NCBI GenBank assembly: GCA_002702655.1
Contig: PABB01000080.1
Span: 124,001-188,000, forward strand
DNA from: Planctomycetaceae bacterium
Lineage (GTDB): Bacteria > Planctomycetota > Planctomycetia > Pirellulales > Lacipirellulaceae
Direction: 5' to 3'
DNA: 64,000 nucleotides
Part shown: positions 18,148 through 30,316 of the stretch, in pieces
Layout of the letters: each line of letters opens with the position of its first letter
Position numbering within the stretch: the first letter of the stretch is position 1
Notes under the pieces: model-generated
The model's input: only the letters and a program-made list of their open reading frames with translations
Databases searched by the model: none
Told to the model about the DNA's origin: nothing
Program-made: the position numbers and the translations under genes

Positions 18148-19265
18148 GGCTCACGCGATTTGCGCCGCCGGACTTTTCCGTGACACTGACGGGCCGGCGC
18201 CGCGAGCGCGGCTTCACGCTGGTCGAGTTGTTGGTCGTGATGGCGATCGTCGGCGCAATGGTCGGGCTGTTGTTGCCCGCCGTGCAAGCGGCGCGCGAGT
18301 CGGCCCGTCGCATTCAATGCGCAAGCCACATGAAAAACGTGGCGCTCGCCGTGCTGGACTTCGAAACGAGCGAGCGGGCGTTGCCGGCGGCCGGGCTGGC
18401 GCGAACTCGGCGTGACACGCAGTACGACGTCGACATCTTCAATCCCTTCGGCGGACGGCAAATCAGTTGGATTGTCGCCATCTTGCCGCAACTGGAGCAA
18501 GCTGCGTTGTTCGACCGGTTCGACCTTGAGCGGCCCATTTACGCCCAGGCCGGCGACCCGCAGGCGGCGCATGTGGCCATCCTGCAGTGCCCCAGCGATG
18601 ACGCCAGCAACCGCTGGCACGACATGCTGCGTCCCGGCGCCGGTGTGCAGTACGTGAAGCTGGCCAAGGGAAACATGGCGGCTTATGTGAGCCCGTTTCA
18701 TGTCGATCTGCAGTATTTGTACCCGGGAGCGTTGATCGGACAGCCGCAGCCGCTGCGAAGTATTCCCGATCTGTCGTCGACGCTGCTGATCAGCGAGGTC
18801 CGCACGCTGGACCATGAGTCGGACGAACGGGGCGCCTGGGCGCTCGCCTGGAACGGCGCCAGTCTGCTTGCCTTCGACATGCACCCCCGCGGTTGGCTGG
18901 GCCGGTCGGAAGGAACCGGCGAGGGCGACCAGTACCAGTCCGAGAATCGCGCTGCGTACGTTCCCGATCCCGACAGCCTTGGCGAAGCGCAGCCGCCGAA
19001 CAACTTGGGTCCCAATTTCGACACGCTGAAATACTGCACCAACACGGCGACGTCTCCCCGGCAGGCCGCCTTTGACGCCGGCATGCCCTGTGTGCTGCAT
19101 TCGGCGCAGATTGGCGTCGGCGTCGCCGGCCACATGTCCGCCGCACCGCGCAGTCTCCATCCCGGCGGCGTCAACGCGGCGTTTCTCGACGGCCACGTCA
19201 CGTTCTTGCCGGACGACATCGACGAGATTGCCATGGCTCACATGGTGAGCGTGACGGACAACTGA
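18144..19265 (+). CDS. DUF1559 prepilin-like protein
   Basis: A 373-residue protein starting at ATG 18144, overlapping the stop of the preceding gene by 4 bases. It has a type IV pilin-like N-terminus, [20 protein letters not shown], with prepilin cleavage expected between Gly23 and Phe24, followed by a hydrophobic helix and VQAARESARRIQC. The C-terminus contains SLHPGGVNAAFLDGHVTFL, the GGxxxxxxDGHV pattern of the DUF1559 family. These pseudopilin-like proteins are strongly expanded in Planctomycetes; their function is unknown but a type II secretion or pilus-like apparatus is the likely partner. The overlap with the LEPR protein suggests co-translation. Confidence 0.93.
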   Translation: MRLTRFAPPDFSVTLTGRRRERGFTLVELLVVMAIVGAMVGLLLPAVQAARESARRIQCASHMKNVALAVLDFETSERALPAAGLARTRRDTQYDVDIFNPFGGRQISWIVAILPQLEQAALFDRFDLERPIYAQAGDPQAAHVAILQCPSDDASNRWHDMLRPGAGVQYVKLAKGNMAAYVSPFHVDLQYLYPGALIGQPQPLRSIPDLSSTLLISEVRTLDHESDERGAWALAWNGASLLAFDMHPRGWLGRSEGTGEGDQYQSENRAAYVPDPDSLGEAQPPNNLGPNFDTLKYCTNTATSPRQAAFDAGMPCVLHSAQIGVGVAGHMSAAPRSLHPGGVNAAFLDGHVTFLPDDIDEIAMAHMVSVTDN

Positions 19266-19483
19266 ACCCCAGCGGGGCCCGAGCGACTGCCGCGATCCGA
19301 TTTCTTGGCGATTGGCGGCGTTTTGAGACAGATAGCACTTGCTGGGGTCGTGTGATCGCCAGGCGGCCACCTTCACGCCGGTGAAACTCCGTGGGTGCCC
19401 TAGGCGAGGCACTTCACGCACGACCGCCAAACCGCGTAGACGGCGGCGCAGACAAGGCCGAGCGGGGTAAGTAGACTCCTCGT

Positions 19484-19888
19484 ATGGCGCCCACCTTTCC
19501 ATCCCGGTCGAATCGCGTTTTGTCGTGCCTTCTGGCGGCGGCGATCGTGCATTTGTTGGGCGCATGTCCGTGCGGCTGCCTCGACGGGAACCTCTGGCTG
19601 CAGCAGATTCGCGCCATCGTCGCTGCCAGCGCCGGCGATGTCGGCGAACAGCCCGTCGAGGTTGATCACCAGTGCGATGACGACTCGTTGACCTGGCTGG
19701 CGGGCGACGGCAGTCCCGCGGGCGTGCATTCCGCCGTCGCCGTCGCCGTGGCCGCGGTGGCGCCTGGCGCAGCGGTTGACGTCGCCGGCGCACCCGTTGT
19801 CTCGGCTTCCGACACTCGCCCGCCGGCAGCGCCGTCAGGCATTTCCGCGCGCAGGCTGCGCGCGTCTTTGCAGATCTTCCTGATCTGA
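19484..19888 (+). CDS. Small exported protein upstream of the RND efflux genes
   Basis: A possible 134-residue protein starting MAPTFPSRSNRV, with a hydrophobic signal segment VLSCLLAAAIVHLLGA followed by a Cys-rich motif CPCGC (about 28-32) and a low-complexity Ala/Val/Pro remainder. I recognise no family. The position, 142 bases upstream of the RND adaptor on the same strand, and the Cys cluster suggest a small periplasmic accessory or metal-binding protein, but this rests on context only. The ribosome-binding site is weak, so the ORF may also be spurious. Confidence 0.45.
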   Translation: MAPTFPSRSNRVLSCLLAAAIVHLLGACPCGCLDGNLWLQQIRAIVAASAGDVGEQPVEVDHQCDDDSLTWLAGDGSPAGVHSAVAVAVAAVAPGAAVDVAGAPVVSASDTRPPAAPSGISARRLRASLQIFLI

Positions 19889-20030
19889 TTCGCCCCGCGC
19901 GAGCGCCAATTCGTCGCGGCTGAGAACGCGGCTTCACGTTGGCGCTTCGACAATCGTTTCTGTCGAATTCGTGTGGATCCGGGGCCGTTGCTTTCGGCTG
20001 GCCCCGTGCCTTCTCCGGGAGATTGCCGCG

Positions 20031-21458
20031 ATGCAATTTGCGCTTGTCCAATCCGCCTCCGCCGGGTTCCGGCGGGGATCGAGTCGCCGCGTGACCGGCT
20101 GGGTCGCCGTGGTCGCCATCGCCGTAGCGGCCGGAGCGCCGGCTGCGCGAGCCGACGTCGCCATGAGCGCGGCCAAAGTCCGCGCGGCCGGGATCAAAAC
20201 CGCCGAGGTCGTCGAGCGGCCGATGCAGGCGACCGTCACGGCGCCCGGCCGGGTGCGATATGACGACCGGCGGCATGTTGAGGTGAAAGTCGCGGCCGCG
20301 GGCATCGTCTCGGCCGTCGAAGTGAAGCCAGGGGACGCCGTGCAGCGGGGCGACCTGCTGGCCGAGGTTGTCAGCCCCGAAGTGGCCCAGGCCCGCGCCG
20401 AGGTGCTTGGCGCCGCGGCCGAACGCGAGTTGGCGGAGGTCAAAAGCCTGCGGGCCAGCCGCATCCAGACGGGCGTCACGGCGCTGCTGGAGGCGGTGCG
20501 CGACAACGCGCCCGCCGACGTCGTCGCCGAGCAAGTGGCCGACGCTCAGTTGGGCGCGCACCGGCAGGAAATCCTGACGAACTACGCCGCCTACCGGCAG
20601 GCGGCGGCTTTGGCTGCCGGGGCTGCGGGCGCCGGCATGGCCGACGTGCTGTCGGGCCGCGAAGTGCAGCGTCGCCGCGCGGCGCTCGCCCAGGCGTCCG
20701 CCGAACTGGAAACCGCCGTGGAGAACTCCGCTTATCTGGCCGATGTGGAAGCCCGCGCAGCAGCCAACGCGCTGGCCGCTGCAGAGCGACAACTGGCGAT
20801 CCACCGGCAGTACCTGGGGGCCCTGGAAGCCAGCGCGGCGCCCCAGCGCGGATTGCCCAGCGAAGCCGATTTGGCGCGCTTGGAAGTGCGGTCGCCGCTG
20901 GACGGGACCGTTCAGTCGCGCACGTTTTCCGTGAGCGAACGGCTCGCCCCCGGCGACACGCTGTTCGTGGTGGCTGACACGACGACGCTGTGGATCGAAG
21001 CCGACATCCGCGAAGGGCAGTGCGATGCGCTGAAGCTGCTGCCGGGCGACGAAGTTCGGGTCGCCGCCAACGCCCAGCCCGGCCGGGCGCTAGCGGCCAG
21101 CGTGCTGTACGTCGGGGGCCAGATCTCGGCGCAGTCCAACGCCGCGGCGTTGATGGCCGAGTTTGACAATCGCGAGCAGCTGTTGCGCCCGGGGCAGTTC
21201 GTCCAGGTGACGGCGCCCACGTCCCAGCGCCGACGGTGCATCGCGGCGCCCGCCTCGGCGATTCTGGATCACGAAGGACGGCAGTTCGTGTTCGTGCCGG
21301 CGGGCACTGGCCAGTTTCGCCGGGTCGACGTCACGACCGGGCTCGCCGAGGACGGTTGGGTGGAAGTCACCGCGGGATTGGCGGCCGGCGACCAGGTCGT
21401 CACCGAAGGCGCCTTCGCGCTGAAATCGGAACTGTTGCTGCAGCAGTTCGAAGAATAA
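20031..21458 (+). CDS. RND efflux periplasmic adaptor (membrane fusion) protein, heavy-metal type
   Basis: A 475-residue HlyD/CusB-type adaptor. ATG 20031 has CGGGAGA about 10 bases upstream and begins MQFALVQSAS; an earlier in-frame ATG (19971) would misplace the signal peptide (VAVVAIAVAAGAPAARAD). A biotinyl-lipoyl-like domain is visible in VKVAAAGIVSAVEVKPGDAVQ (20-residue core, about 87-107), then a long helical hairpin rich in Ala/Glu/Arg (about 125-275), a second lipoyl half RSPLDGTVQSRTFSV, and a beta-barrel with LWIEADIREGQ (about 320). It should link the inner-membrane pump encoded next to an outer-membrane channel. The pump starts 75 bases downstream. Confidence 0.92.
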   Translation: MQFALVQSASAGFRRGSSRRVTGWVAVVAIAVAAGAPAARADVAMSAAKVRAAGIKTAEVVERPMQATVTAPGRVRYDDRRHVEVKVAAAGIVSAVEVKPGDAVQRGDLLAEVVSPEVAQARAEVLGAAAERELAEVKSLRASRIQTGVTALLEAVRDNAPADVVAEQVADAQLGAHRQEILTNYAAYRQAAALAAGAAGAGMADVLSGREVQRRRAALAQASAELETAVENSAYLADVEARAAANALAAAERQLAIHRQYLGALEASAAPQRGLPSEADLARLEVRSPLDGTVQSRTFSVSERLAPGDTLFVVADTTTLWIEADIREGQCDALKLLPGDEVRVAANAQPGRALAASVLYVGGQISAQSNAAALMAEFDNREQLLRPGQFVQVTAPTSQRRRCIAAPASAILDHEGRQFVFVPAGTGQFRRVDVTTGLAEDGWVEVTAGLAAGDQVVTEGAFALKSELLLQQFEE

Positions 21459-21533
21459 CCGCCTGTCGCCGGCCCCCCGCGATCGTCCTGTCTCCCCGCT
21501 GCGCAACGTCAACCCACGCTATCGCACCGCACT

Positions 21534-24605
<3,072 letters not shown>

Positions 24606-24710
24606 GTGCGCATCCGTTGCCCAGGCAGATCCTTGTGCGATTGACGAGCGGCCTCACGCTCCATCGCGCCGGCGACAGAAAGCGGAGCTGTGACGCCCAG
24701 GGTCGGCGCC

Positions 24711-26135
24711 TCACTCGGCGCGGGCCGCCAGCGAACCGTCGAGCAGCAACCCGTCGATGAAGATGTGGTTGTCCCACACTTCGCCCAGGGCATCGAGATA
24801 GGCCAGGTTCGCTTGAAAATATGTTTGCTGCGCCGCCAGCAGCGGCAGGTAGCCGGTCTCGCCCTGGTCGTAGCCCCGCCGCACCAACGCGAGCGTTCGC
24901 TCGGATCGCGGCAAGATCTCCGTGGCGTAGGTTTGGGCTGTGACCAGGGCGTCGGCATAGCGACGGAACGCCCCGGCAAGCCGCTGACTGAGCTGTTGTT
25001 CGACGCGGTCGACGTTGCGCACCGCGGCGGAAATCTCGGCTTGGGCCTGGCGAATGCCCCCCTGGTTGCGGTTCCACAGCGGCAACGGCACGCCGATCTG
25101 CACGCCGGCGATCGTGTCTTGCGAGGAAGCGTCGTACTGCACCGAAACTTGCGTGCTGACGTCGGGGATCGGCTCGACGCACGCCCGGTTCAACGCCCGG
25201 CGGGCGCGCGACACGTCGGCCATGGCGGCGGCCACCTCGGGACTGCTCTGCAGAATTCGCATCTGCTGCTGCTGCCAGTCGAGCGTCGCGGGCAACTGGC
25301 TGATGTCGCCCGCCAGCGGCTGCGGCGGCAGCGCGTCGGAGGCGACGACCGCGGACAGCTCGCGCCACGCCTGGGCGTGTGAGTTGCGCGCGGTTCGCAA
25401 TGCCACCATCGCGTTTTGCTGGGTAATTTCGGTCTGCAGCAAACCGGCCAGGGGAATTTCTTCGGCATCGTACAGCTGTTGCGACGCCGTGGCGGCGGAC
25501 TCGGCGACCGCGGTCAGATCGCCCGCCACTTCAACGCGGCGCTGGGCGAGCAGCGCCCGGTAATAGGCCTGGCGAACGTCGGTGCGGACGCGCACTTGCA
25601 TCGCCGCGAGTTGCTGCTGGGCCTTGGCGATCTCCGCAGCGACAATGTTGCGGTCACGCTGGAGTTTGTGGGCGGTGATGAACTGCTGGCCGACGTAGCC
25701 GCCTTGTTGCCCGGCCGAACCATCGCCGCCGATTTCGCTGGCGACGTACCCCGCAGTCGGGTTGGGCGCCAGCCCGGCCTGCAACCACTTGCCGCGCAGG
25801 GCGGCCACTTGGGCCGCCGCCTGGTGAATGCTCGGGTTATTCGACAGCGCGAGCTGTTGGACAAATTCCAGGGTCAACTCGCCTGTGGGCGGGAGCGGTT
25901 GAACGCCCGCTGCCGAGTCGCCGACGACGGGTGGCTCGACGACGCTTGGCGGCTGGACCAACTCGAAATCGGCGCCGGCGTCGCTTGGCTCGGCCGTGTC
26001 GGCGCCGCTCGGCGCCAAAGTCGGGGAAGCCGGGACGGGGCCCGCGGCGTCTGGATTCGCGACGGCCCGATCGCCGACGGCGGCCAGCGCGCACGCCAAG
26101 CCCACTGCGAGTCTCGGAACAAAACGTACGAACAT
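24711..26135 (-). CDS. TolC-family outer membrane efflux protein
   Basis: A 474-residue outer-membrane channel. Start 26135 gives MFVRFVPRLAVGLACALAAV, a good signal peptide; an upstream in-frame start at 26171 is less likely. After a Pro/Ala/Asp-rich linker (about 27-80) there are two homologous helical repeats, typical of TolC/CzcC: LTLEFVQQLALSNNPSIHQAAAQV-type opening (shown here only in part) and IAGVQIGVPLPLWNRNQGGI near residue 350. It would complete the tripartite pump with the adaptor and RND protein. It converges on the pump gene from the opposite strand, with 105 bases between the stops, which is unlike the usual co-directional czcCBA order. Confidence 0.92.
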   Translation of the reverse strand: MFVRFVPRLAVGLACALAAVGDRAVANPDAAGPVPASPTLAPSGADTAEPSDAGADFELVQPPSVVEPPVVGDSAAGVQPLPPTGELTLEFVQQLALSNNPSIHQAAAQVAALRGKWLQAGLAPNPTAGYVASEIGGDGSAGQQGGYVGQQFITAHKLQRDRNIVAAEIAKAQQQLAAMQVRVRTDVRQAYYRALLAQRRVEVAGDLTAVAESAATASQQLYDAEEIPLAGLLQTEITQQNAMVALRTARNSHAQAWRELSAVVASDALPPQPLAGDISQLPATLDWQQQQMRILQSSPEVAAAMADVSRARRALNRACVEPIPDVSTQVSVQYDASSQDTIAGVQIGVPLPLWNRNQGGIRQAQAEISAAVRNVDRVEQQLSQRLAGAFRRYADALVTAQTYATEILPRSERTLALVRRGYDQGETGYLPLLAAQQTYFQANLAYLDALGEVWDNHIFIDGLLLDGSLAARAE

Positions 26136-26329
26136 AGTGGTACACCCCCGGAGTGCATTATCGGTCGGCAACAGCGGCCGTCCGGAGGGTAAATCTCAAG
26201 CGACAACGGCTGCGCATGCAGTGAATGCAGTGCAGGCTGCCACGCTCGCAGCGCGCCCACAGCGAGGCGGCCCGCGGGAGTGGTTCGGCTCCACGCCGGG
26301 AATCTCTCGCCGTCGTCGCTCGGACGGGG

Positions 26330-26623
26330 TTACTTGCCGATTTTCCTGACGAGTCCGCCGACGGCGGCCAGGACGAGCAGGCTGGTCAGTGCGGCCGGTT
26401 CCGGCACCGCGGCGGCGGGCGGCGTCGACGTGCCGTACTGCGTTTGCCAGATCGCCAAATCATCGGCCGTCACCTTGCCGTCGCCATTCGCGTCGCCGTC
26501 GGCCAGCAGCGCCGTGCCGTCGGTCAGCGGGAAACCGTCCTGCCAGTTAAGAAAATCGCTGCCGTCCACGATCAGGTCGCCGTTGAAGTCGGCGTTGTCG
26601 CTGTTGGGCGGCGGGATCACTCC
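26330..26623 (-). pseudogene. C-terminal remnant of a dockerin / PEP-CTERM protein
   Basis: About 95 codons on the minus strand read NSDNADFNGDLIVDGSDF, then DGDANGDGKVTADDLAIWQ, a normal two-repeat dockerin-like segment, followed by VPEPAALTSLLVLAAVGGL and a basic tail, a normal PEP-CTERM signal. The same frame stays open up to 26878 but upstream of about 26623 it becomes Arg/Gln-rich and has no signal peptide, so it does not look like protein. The gene appears to have lost its 5' part. A full-length reading from 26878 is the alternative. Confidence 0.65.
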
Positions 26624-26722
26624 GGCTTCGACAACCTGAGCGTCGTCCCCGAGCCGGCGACCGGCGTGCTGGCCGCGCTGCTGGTGGCGGGGCTGGTCGC
26701 GGGGCGTTGCCGCCGCAGTTAG
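26615..26722 (+). pseudogene. C-terminal remnant of a second PEP-CTERM protein, opposite strand
   Basis: On the plus strand the codons from 26615 read DHSGFDNLSVVPEPATGVLA, a hydrophobic segment and RCRRS before the stop. HSGFDNL-type endings followed by VPEPA are the usual close of PEP-CTERM proteins. Upstream in the same frame there is no matching protein. This fragment begins where the minus-strand remnant ends, so two 5'-truncated genes abut back to back at about 26,615-26,623. Confidence 0.6.
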
Positions 26723-26944
26723 CGAAAAGCTCCCTGCTGCGACGCGCACTGCGTCGGCAGCGGCCTGGCCGGCTCTTCGCGAGTCGGCTGACAACAGTTG
26801 CGTGATATGCGCAGCGGACGCCAAAGCCATGCCGCCCGTCGGTTCCGGTTGCAGCCGGCGCCGGCGGGCGGCTATCATTGGCCCGTTGCGTTTTTCTTCT
26901 CTTTGTCACGCATGCGCCGGCATTCTCGTCCGGCAGATCGCCTT

Positions 26945-28348
26945 ATGTCCGCCAATGGCGAGTTTGAGCGGGAACCGGTTCCCGAGAGCGCCCTGCTGGG
27001 CTTCAAGAGTTTTCCCGGCATGTACGCCGGCGAGCACTGCGCCGGCACGGAGTTGATGATCGGGCCTATGTTCGTCACCCACGGCGTCAGCGCCGCCGAT
27101 CTGGTGCTGGGCCTGTTGGTGGGCAACGCCCTGGCCGTGGCGAGTTGGATGCTGCTGTGCGCACCAATCGCCGTGCGGGCGCGACTGACGTTGTACTATC
27201 AGCTGGAGAAGATCTGCGGACGGCGGCTTGTCACGCTCTACAATTTGGCCAACGGCGTCATGTTTTGCTTCTTGGCCGGGGCGATGATCACCGTCTCGGC
27301 CACCGCGATTGGCGTGATGGTTCCCGGAATCACCATGCCGACGCTCGACGACGTGTATCCGACGGGACCGGCGTGGATCATCGCCGTGTTGGCCGTGGGC
27401 GTGCTGATTTCGTTTGTCGCGGCCTACGGCTACAGCGCCGTGTCGAAGTTCGCTAACATCGCCGCGCCGTGGATGGTGTTGGTGTTTCTGGCATTCGGGC
27501 TGATTGGATTGCGAGAGTTTCTCGTCGCCACGGGGGCCGATATCCACTCGCTCAGCGACCTCTGGCAGCTATGCGAAACGTCGATCTGGAAGGGCGGCGC
27601 GCCGCTGGAAGGCAAGCCGAAGTTCAACTTTTGGCACGTTATGTTCTTCGCCTGGTTCTGCAATATGGCGATGCACATCGGCATGGCGGACCTGAGCGTG
27701 TTTCGCTTCGCGCGCAGATCGTGGTACGCGGTCGCCACCTCGGCGGGCATGTACGTGGGGCACTTCATGGCCTGGATCGCCGCGTCGATCCTGTACGCGC
27801 TGCAACTGCATCGCGACCCCGCGGACACGGCCGTGGTGCCCGGAACGCTGGCGTGGACGGCGTGCGGCTACACGGGACTGATTTGCGTGATCATCGCCGG
27901 CTGGACGACCGCCAACCCGACGATCTATCGGGCAGGTCTGGCGTTCCAGGCCATCATGCCGACTGTGTCGCGGTACAAGGTGACGATCGCCACCGGTTTG
28001 CTGGCCACCGTGGCGGGCATGTTTCCCTGGTTTGCCATGCAGTTGTTGGGGTTCGTCGCGCTGTACGGGCTGGTGCTGATGCCGATGGGGGCCGTCATCT
28101 TCTCTGACTTCTGGCTGATGCCCAAATTGGGAATGGTGCAGGAATTCGCGAGACGCGCCGGGCGCGACTTCAACATCGCCGCGGGCGCTGCGTGGATCCT
28201 GACCATCTTGGTTTGCGTTGGCGTCGTCAAATGGTCGGGACGCGACGACTACATTTTTTTCGCCAGCCTGCCCGGTTGGTTTTTGGCCACGGCCATCTAC
28301 CTGTCGGTGAGCAAGTGGCAGCAGCGATCCGCTTCGCTGGCAAAGTGA
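26945..28348 (+). CDS. NCS1-family nucleobase (cytosine/purine) permease
   Basis: A 467-residue polytopic membrane protein with about twelve hydrophobic helices. ATG 26945 begins MSANGEFEREPVPESAL, a short cytoplasmic tail before the first helix; ATG 26912 is an alternative. Features of the nucleobase:cation symporter-1 family include an early GPMFVTHGVSAADLVLG helix, FNFWHVMFFAWFCNMAMHIG in the middle, and AWTACGYTGLICVIIAGWTTANPTIYRAG (cited only in outline) in helix 8. The likely role is uptake of cytosine, other nucleobases or related heterocycles. The 3' neighbour is a small two-helix membrane protein that could be an accessory subunit. Confidence 0.85.
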   Translation: MSANGEFEREPVPESALLGFKSFPGMYAGEHCAGTELMIGPMFVTHGVSAADLVLGLLVGNALAVASWMLLCAPIAVRARLTLYYQLEKICGRRLVTLYNLANGVMFCFLAGAMITVSATAIGVMVPGITMPTLDDVYPTGPAWIIAVLAVGVLISFVAAYGYSAVSKFANIAAPWMVLVFLAFGLIGLREFLVATGADIHSLSDLWQLCETSIWKGGAPLEGKPKFNFWHVMFFAWFCNMAMHIGMADLSVFRFARRSWYAVATSAGMYVGHFMAWIAASILYALQLHRDPADTAVVPGTLAWTACGYTGLICVIIAGWTTANPTIYRAGLAFQAIMPTVSRYKVTIATGLLATVAGMFPWFAMQLLGFVALYGLVLMPMGAVIFSDFWLMPKLGMVQEFARRAGRDFNIAAGAAWILTILVCVGVVKWSGRDDYIFFASLPGWFLATAIYLSVSKWQQRSASLAK

Positions 28349-28424
28349 GTTTTGTCGGCCAATCGTGCCGTGGATAGCGCGCCGCGCCGGGGCGACGCAG
28401 AATCGATATTCAGGAGACGAACCG

Positions 28425-28625
28425 ATGGCGATGCGAAGCATCTTTCAGGCGGCCTCGTGGTTGGCTTTAACTGCGCTTGTCGGAGCGCCGCTGGCATTCC
28501 TGGCGGGGCGAATCGAGTCGCCCGCCATGAAGACCTGGATGCTCGTGGCCACCGTGGCGTGGTTCGTCGTCACCCCGTTGTGGATGGGCCGCGAGCAACC
28601 CGACGAGAGCGCCGCCGCGGTGTGA
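28425..28625 (+). CDS. Small two-helix membrane protein
   Basis: A 66-residue protein starting at ATG 28425 (MAMRSIFQAASW), with GGAG about 9 bases upstream. Two hydrophobic segments, WLALTALVGAPLAFLAG and TWMLVATVAWFVVTPLWM, are joined by a short loop and followed by an acidic tail. It lies 76 bases after the NCS1 permease on the same strand and is probably co-transcribed. I do not recognise a family; a role beside the transporter is inference. Confidence 0.7.
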   Translation: MAMRSIFQAASWLALTALVGAPLAFLAGRIESPAMKTWMLVATVAWFVVTPLWMGREQPDESAAAV

Positions 28626-29206
28626 GATGCCCCTGCCTCGCAGGGAGGGGCCAGGGGCGGGACGCAGGGCACTGAGTGTCCTCCCCACGTCGCTCCACGG
28701 TGAGCAGCCATGAGAATCCATCGCGAACGGTGCGCCACTGCAACAGCGTGCGCACCGCAGATTGCAGACCGAGTCGCAGCCTGAAGGGCTGCGCTGCGAA
28801 AGCCCAGGACGCAGTCCTGGGGCCTGGAGTTCGTCAGATTCGCTAGCCCTGAAAGGGCGCGCTACCATGCGGTAAGTTGAGCGCGCCCCTTCAGGGCTAC
28901 CGTTGCAATCGCGTTCAGCACGCAGGACTGCGTCCTGGGCTGTCGTAGGATCGGCCTTTCAGGCCTCAACGACCGTTGCGCGGCTAACGAGCCGCTGACC
29001 ATTCTGGCTGATAGCTGACAGCCGATAGCTGACAGCCCTGCCGGGGTTCATTGGCGGCGCAGTTCTCCATAGTCCGTCGGGCCCCCGCGTGACATTTCCA
29101 CGTGGCCGATTCTCTCCGAGGATCGGTCAATGCGGTTTCCATCGGCGCATCGTCTTGGCGTGAGCACCGAGTCGATTGGTCGATTCTCGGAGAGAATCGA
29201 CCACCC
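28626..29206. repeat. Convergent intergenic region filled with small palindromes
   Basis: No gene is seen. The spacer holds several short hairpins: GCAGCCTGAAGGGCTGC (28776-28792), CCCAGGACGCAGTCCTGGG (28803-28821), an inverted pair TAGCCCTGAAAGGGCGCGC / GCGCGCCCCTTCAGGGCTA (about 28844-28862 and 28881-28899), CGCAGGACTGCGTCCTGG (28921-28938), GGCCTTTCAGGCC near 28953, and a direct repeat of the kind ATAGCTGACAGCC near 29010-29036. Similar units recur at 32,345-32,560 and 60,050-60,200. Confidence 0.75.
29106..29202. repeat. Two REP-like hairpins with TCC/GGA loop
   Basis: Two related palindromes. The first (29106-29126) pairs CCGAT-CTC with GAG-ATCGG around a TCC loop with one wobble. The second (29178-29202) is perfect: GGTCGATTCTC, loop GGA, GAGAATCGACC. 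The second lies 4 bases beyond the stop of the xylanase gene and could act as its transcript end, although no T tract follows on that strand. The same palindrome type recurs at 37,065-37,163. Confidence 0.8.
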
Positions 29207-30316
29207 TCATGGGTTTGCGGAGTTCTGCCGTCCCGGCGACTGAAGCAGCGTCCCCAGCAGCGCTTCGTACGCCGGCTTCGGCTGCAGCCGCTCGTCGAAC
29301 AGCAGCGGTCGGCGGCGTTTGCCCGCGGGCGTCCCCGGCGGATCGAGCCAACTGTGGCGGTCGCTCACGCCCCAGGTTTGCAGCCAACCCGCGCCGCGGT
29401 GTGACAGCCAGATCTCGGCGATGCGCGCGTACGCGTCGGCCTGCCGGGCGAGGCTTGCCGGCGAGTTATCGGGTATCGCCACGTCGAGCTCGGTCACGTA
29501 GTTGTCCAACCCCAACGCCGCGATCGCGCGCATCCGCTCGGCCAACACGAACTCGCCACCCAGCACGTCGTCGGCCGTGACGTGCAACTGCCAGCCGAAG
29601 CCATCAATCAATCCCTCGGCGTGCAGCTCGCGGACGATCCCCAGGGCCGTGTCCCAGCGACGCGTCTGTTTGCGAGTCGACAACTCGCAGCCGTAGTCGT
29701 TGTATAGCAGCTCCGCGTCGGCGTCGTGGCTTCGCGCCAGGCGAAACGCTTTGGCGATGTAGTCGCGGCCCATCGCCCGCAACCACCAGCAATCGCGCAG
29801 GGCGCCGCCATCGGGGGCGACCGCTTCGTTCACCACGTCCCACGCGGCGCACCGGCCGCGATAGCGCCCCGTGGCGTGGGCAACATGCTCGGCCAGGATG
29901 GCCTGCGCGTCGCTCGCGGGGGCCGCCTTGACCCACGCCGGCAACTTGTCGTCCGCCGGGTAGAGCAGGGGGTGCAGGTGTACGGCCAAGCCGTTGTCGA
30001 CGGCGAACTCGACCACCGCGTCGGTCAGCTGCCAATCCCAACGGTCACGCGCCGGGTGCGTGCGCGTCCAATACGCGCCAACCGTCGCGGCGTTGAACTC
30101 CCGGGCGACCAACTCCTGCTGCCGCGGGGTTTGCCAATCCGCGTCCAAGATCATGGCGCCAACGCGCAGGCCGCGCTGCTCGGCGACCGTGCGGAGCGAG
30201 TGCTTCGCGGTCCCTGCCTCTGCCGGCTCCGCGACGAATTCTTCCGCGCAAACGAAGGAAGCGCCGACCAACGCGGCCACCATCGCCGCGACGATGATCC
30301 TGCCGACGGCGCTCAT
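29207..30316 (-). CDS. GH10 family endo-beta-1,4-xylanase, secreted
   Basis: A 369-residue glycoside hydrolase family 10 enzyme. ATG 30316 overlaps the pyrF stop (ATGA) and gives a signal peptide MSAVGRIIVAAMVAALVGAS. The catalytic pair is in place: acid/base Glu164 in AWDVVNEAV and nucleophile Glu276 in DNYVTELDV. Substrate-site blocks include AVHLHPLLYP (about 111-120) and FGWQLHVTADD (about 240-250). GH10 enzymes cleave the beta-1,4-xylan backbone outside the cytoplasm. A much longer frame (to 31183) exists but its upstream part is the shadow of pyrF. Coupling to pyrF is odd, since the enzymes share no pathway. Confidence 0.92.
   Translation of the reverse strand: MSAVGRIIVAAMVAALVGASFVCAEEFVAEPAEAGTAKHSLRTVAEQRGLRVGAMILDADWQTPRQQELVAREFNAATVGAYWTRTHPARDRWDWQLTDAVVEFAVDNGLAVHLHPLLYPADDKLPAWVKAAPASDAQAILAEHVAHATGRYRGRCAAWDVVNEAVAPDGGALRDCWWLRAMGRDYIAKAFRLARSHDADAELLYNDYGCELSTRKQTRRWDTALGIVRELHAEGLIDGFGWQLHVTADDVLGGEFVLAERMRAIAALGLDNYVTELDVAIPDNSPASLARQADAYARIAEIWLSHRGAGWLQTWGVSDRHSWLDPPGTPAGKRRRPLLFDERLQPKPAYEALLGTLLQSPGRQNSANP

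Noticed and set aside
18033-20804. A 923-codon minus-strand frame opposite the DUF1559 and efflux adaptor genes
   Set aside because: Composition is Arg/Gly/His-rich with no domain, and it lies antisense to well-supported genes.
26225-26722. A 165-codon plus-strand gene
   Set aside because: Only the last 35 codons are protein-like (FDNL and PEP-CTERM end); the rest is antisense to the dockerin remnant.
28626-29206. CRISPR array
   Set aside because: The palindromes differ in sequence and spacing and there are no equal-length spacers or cas genes.
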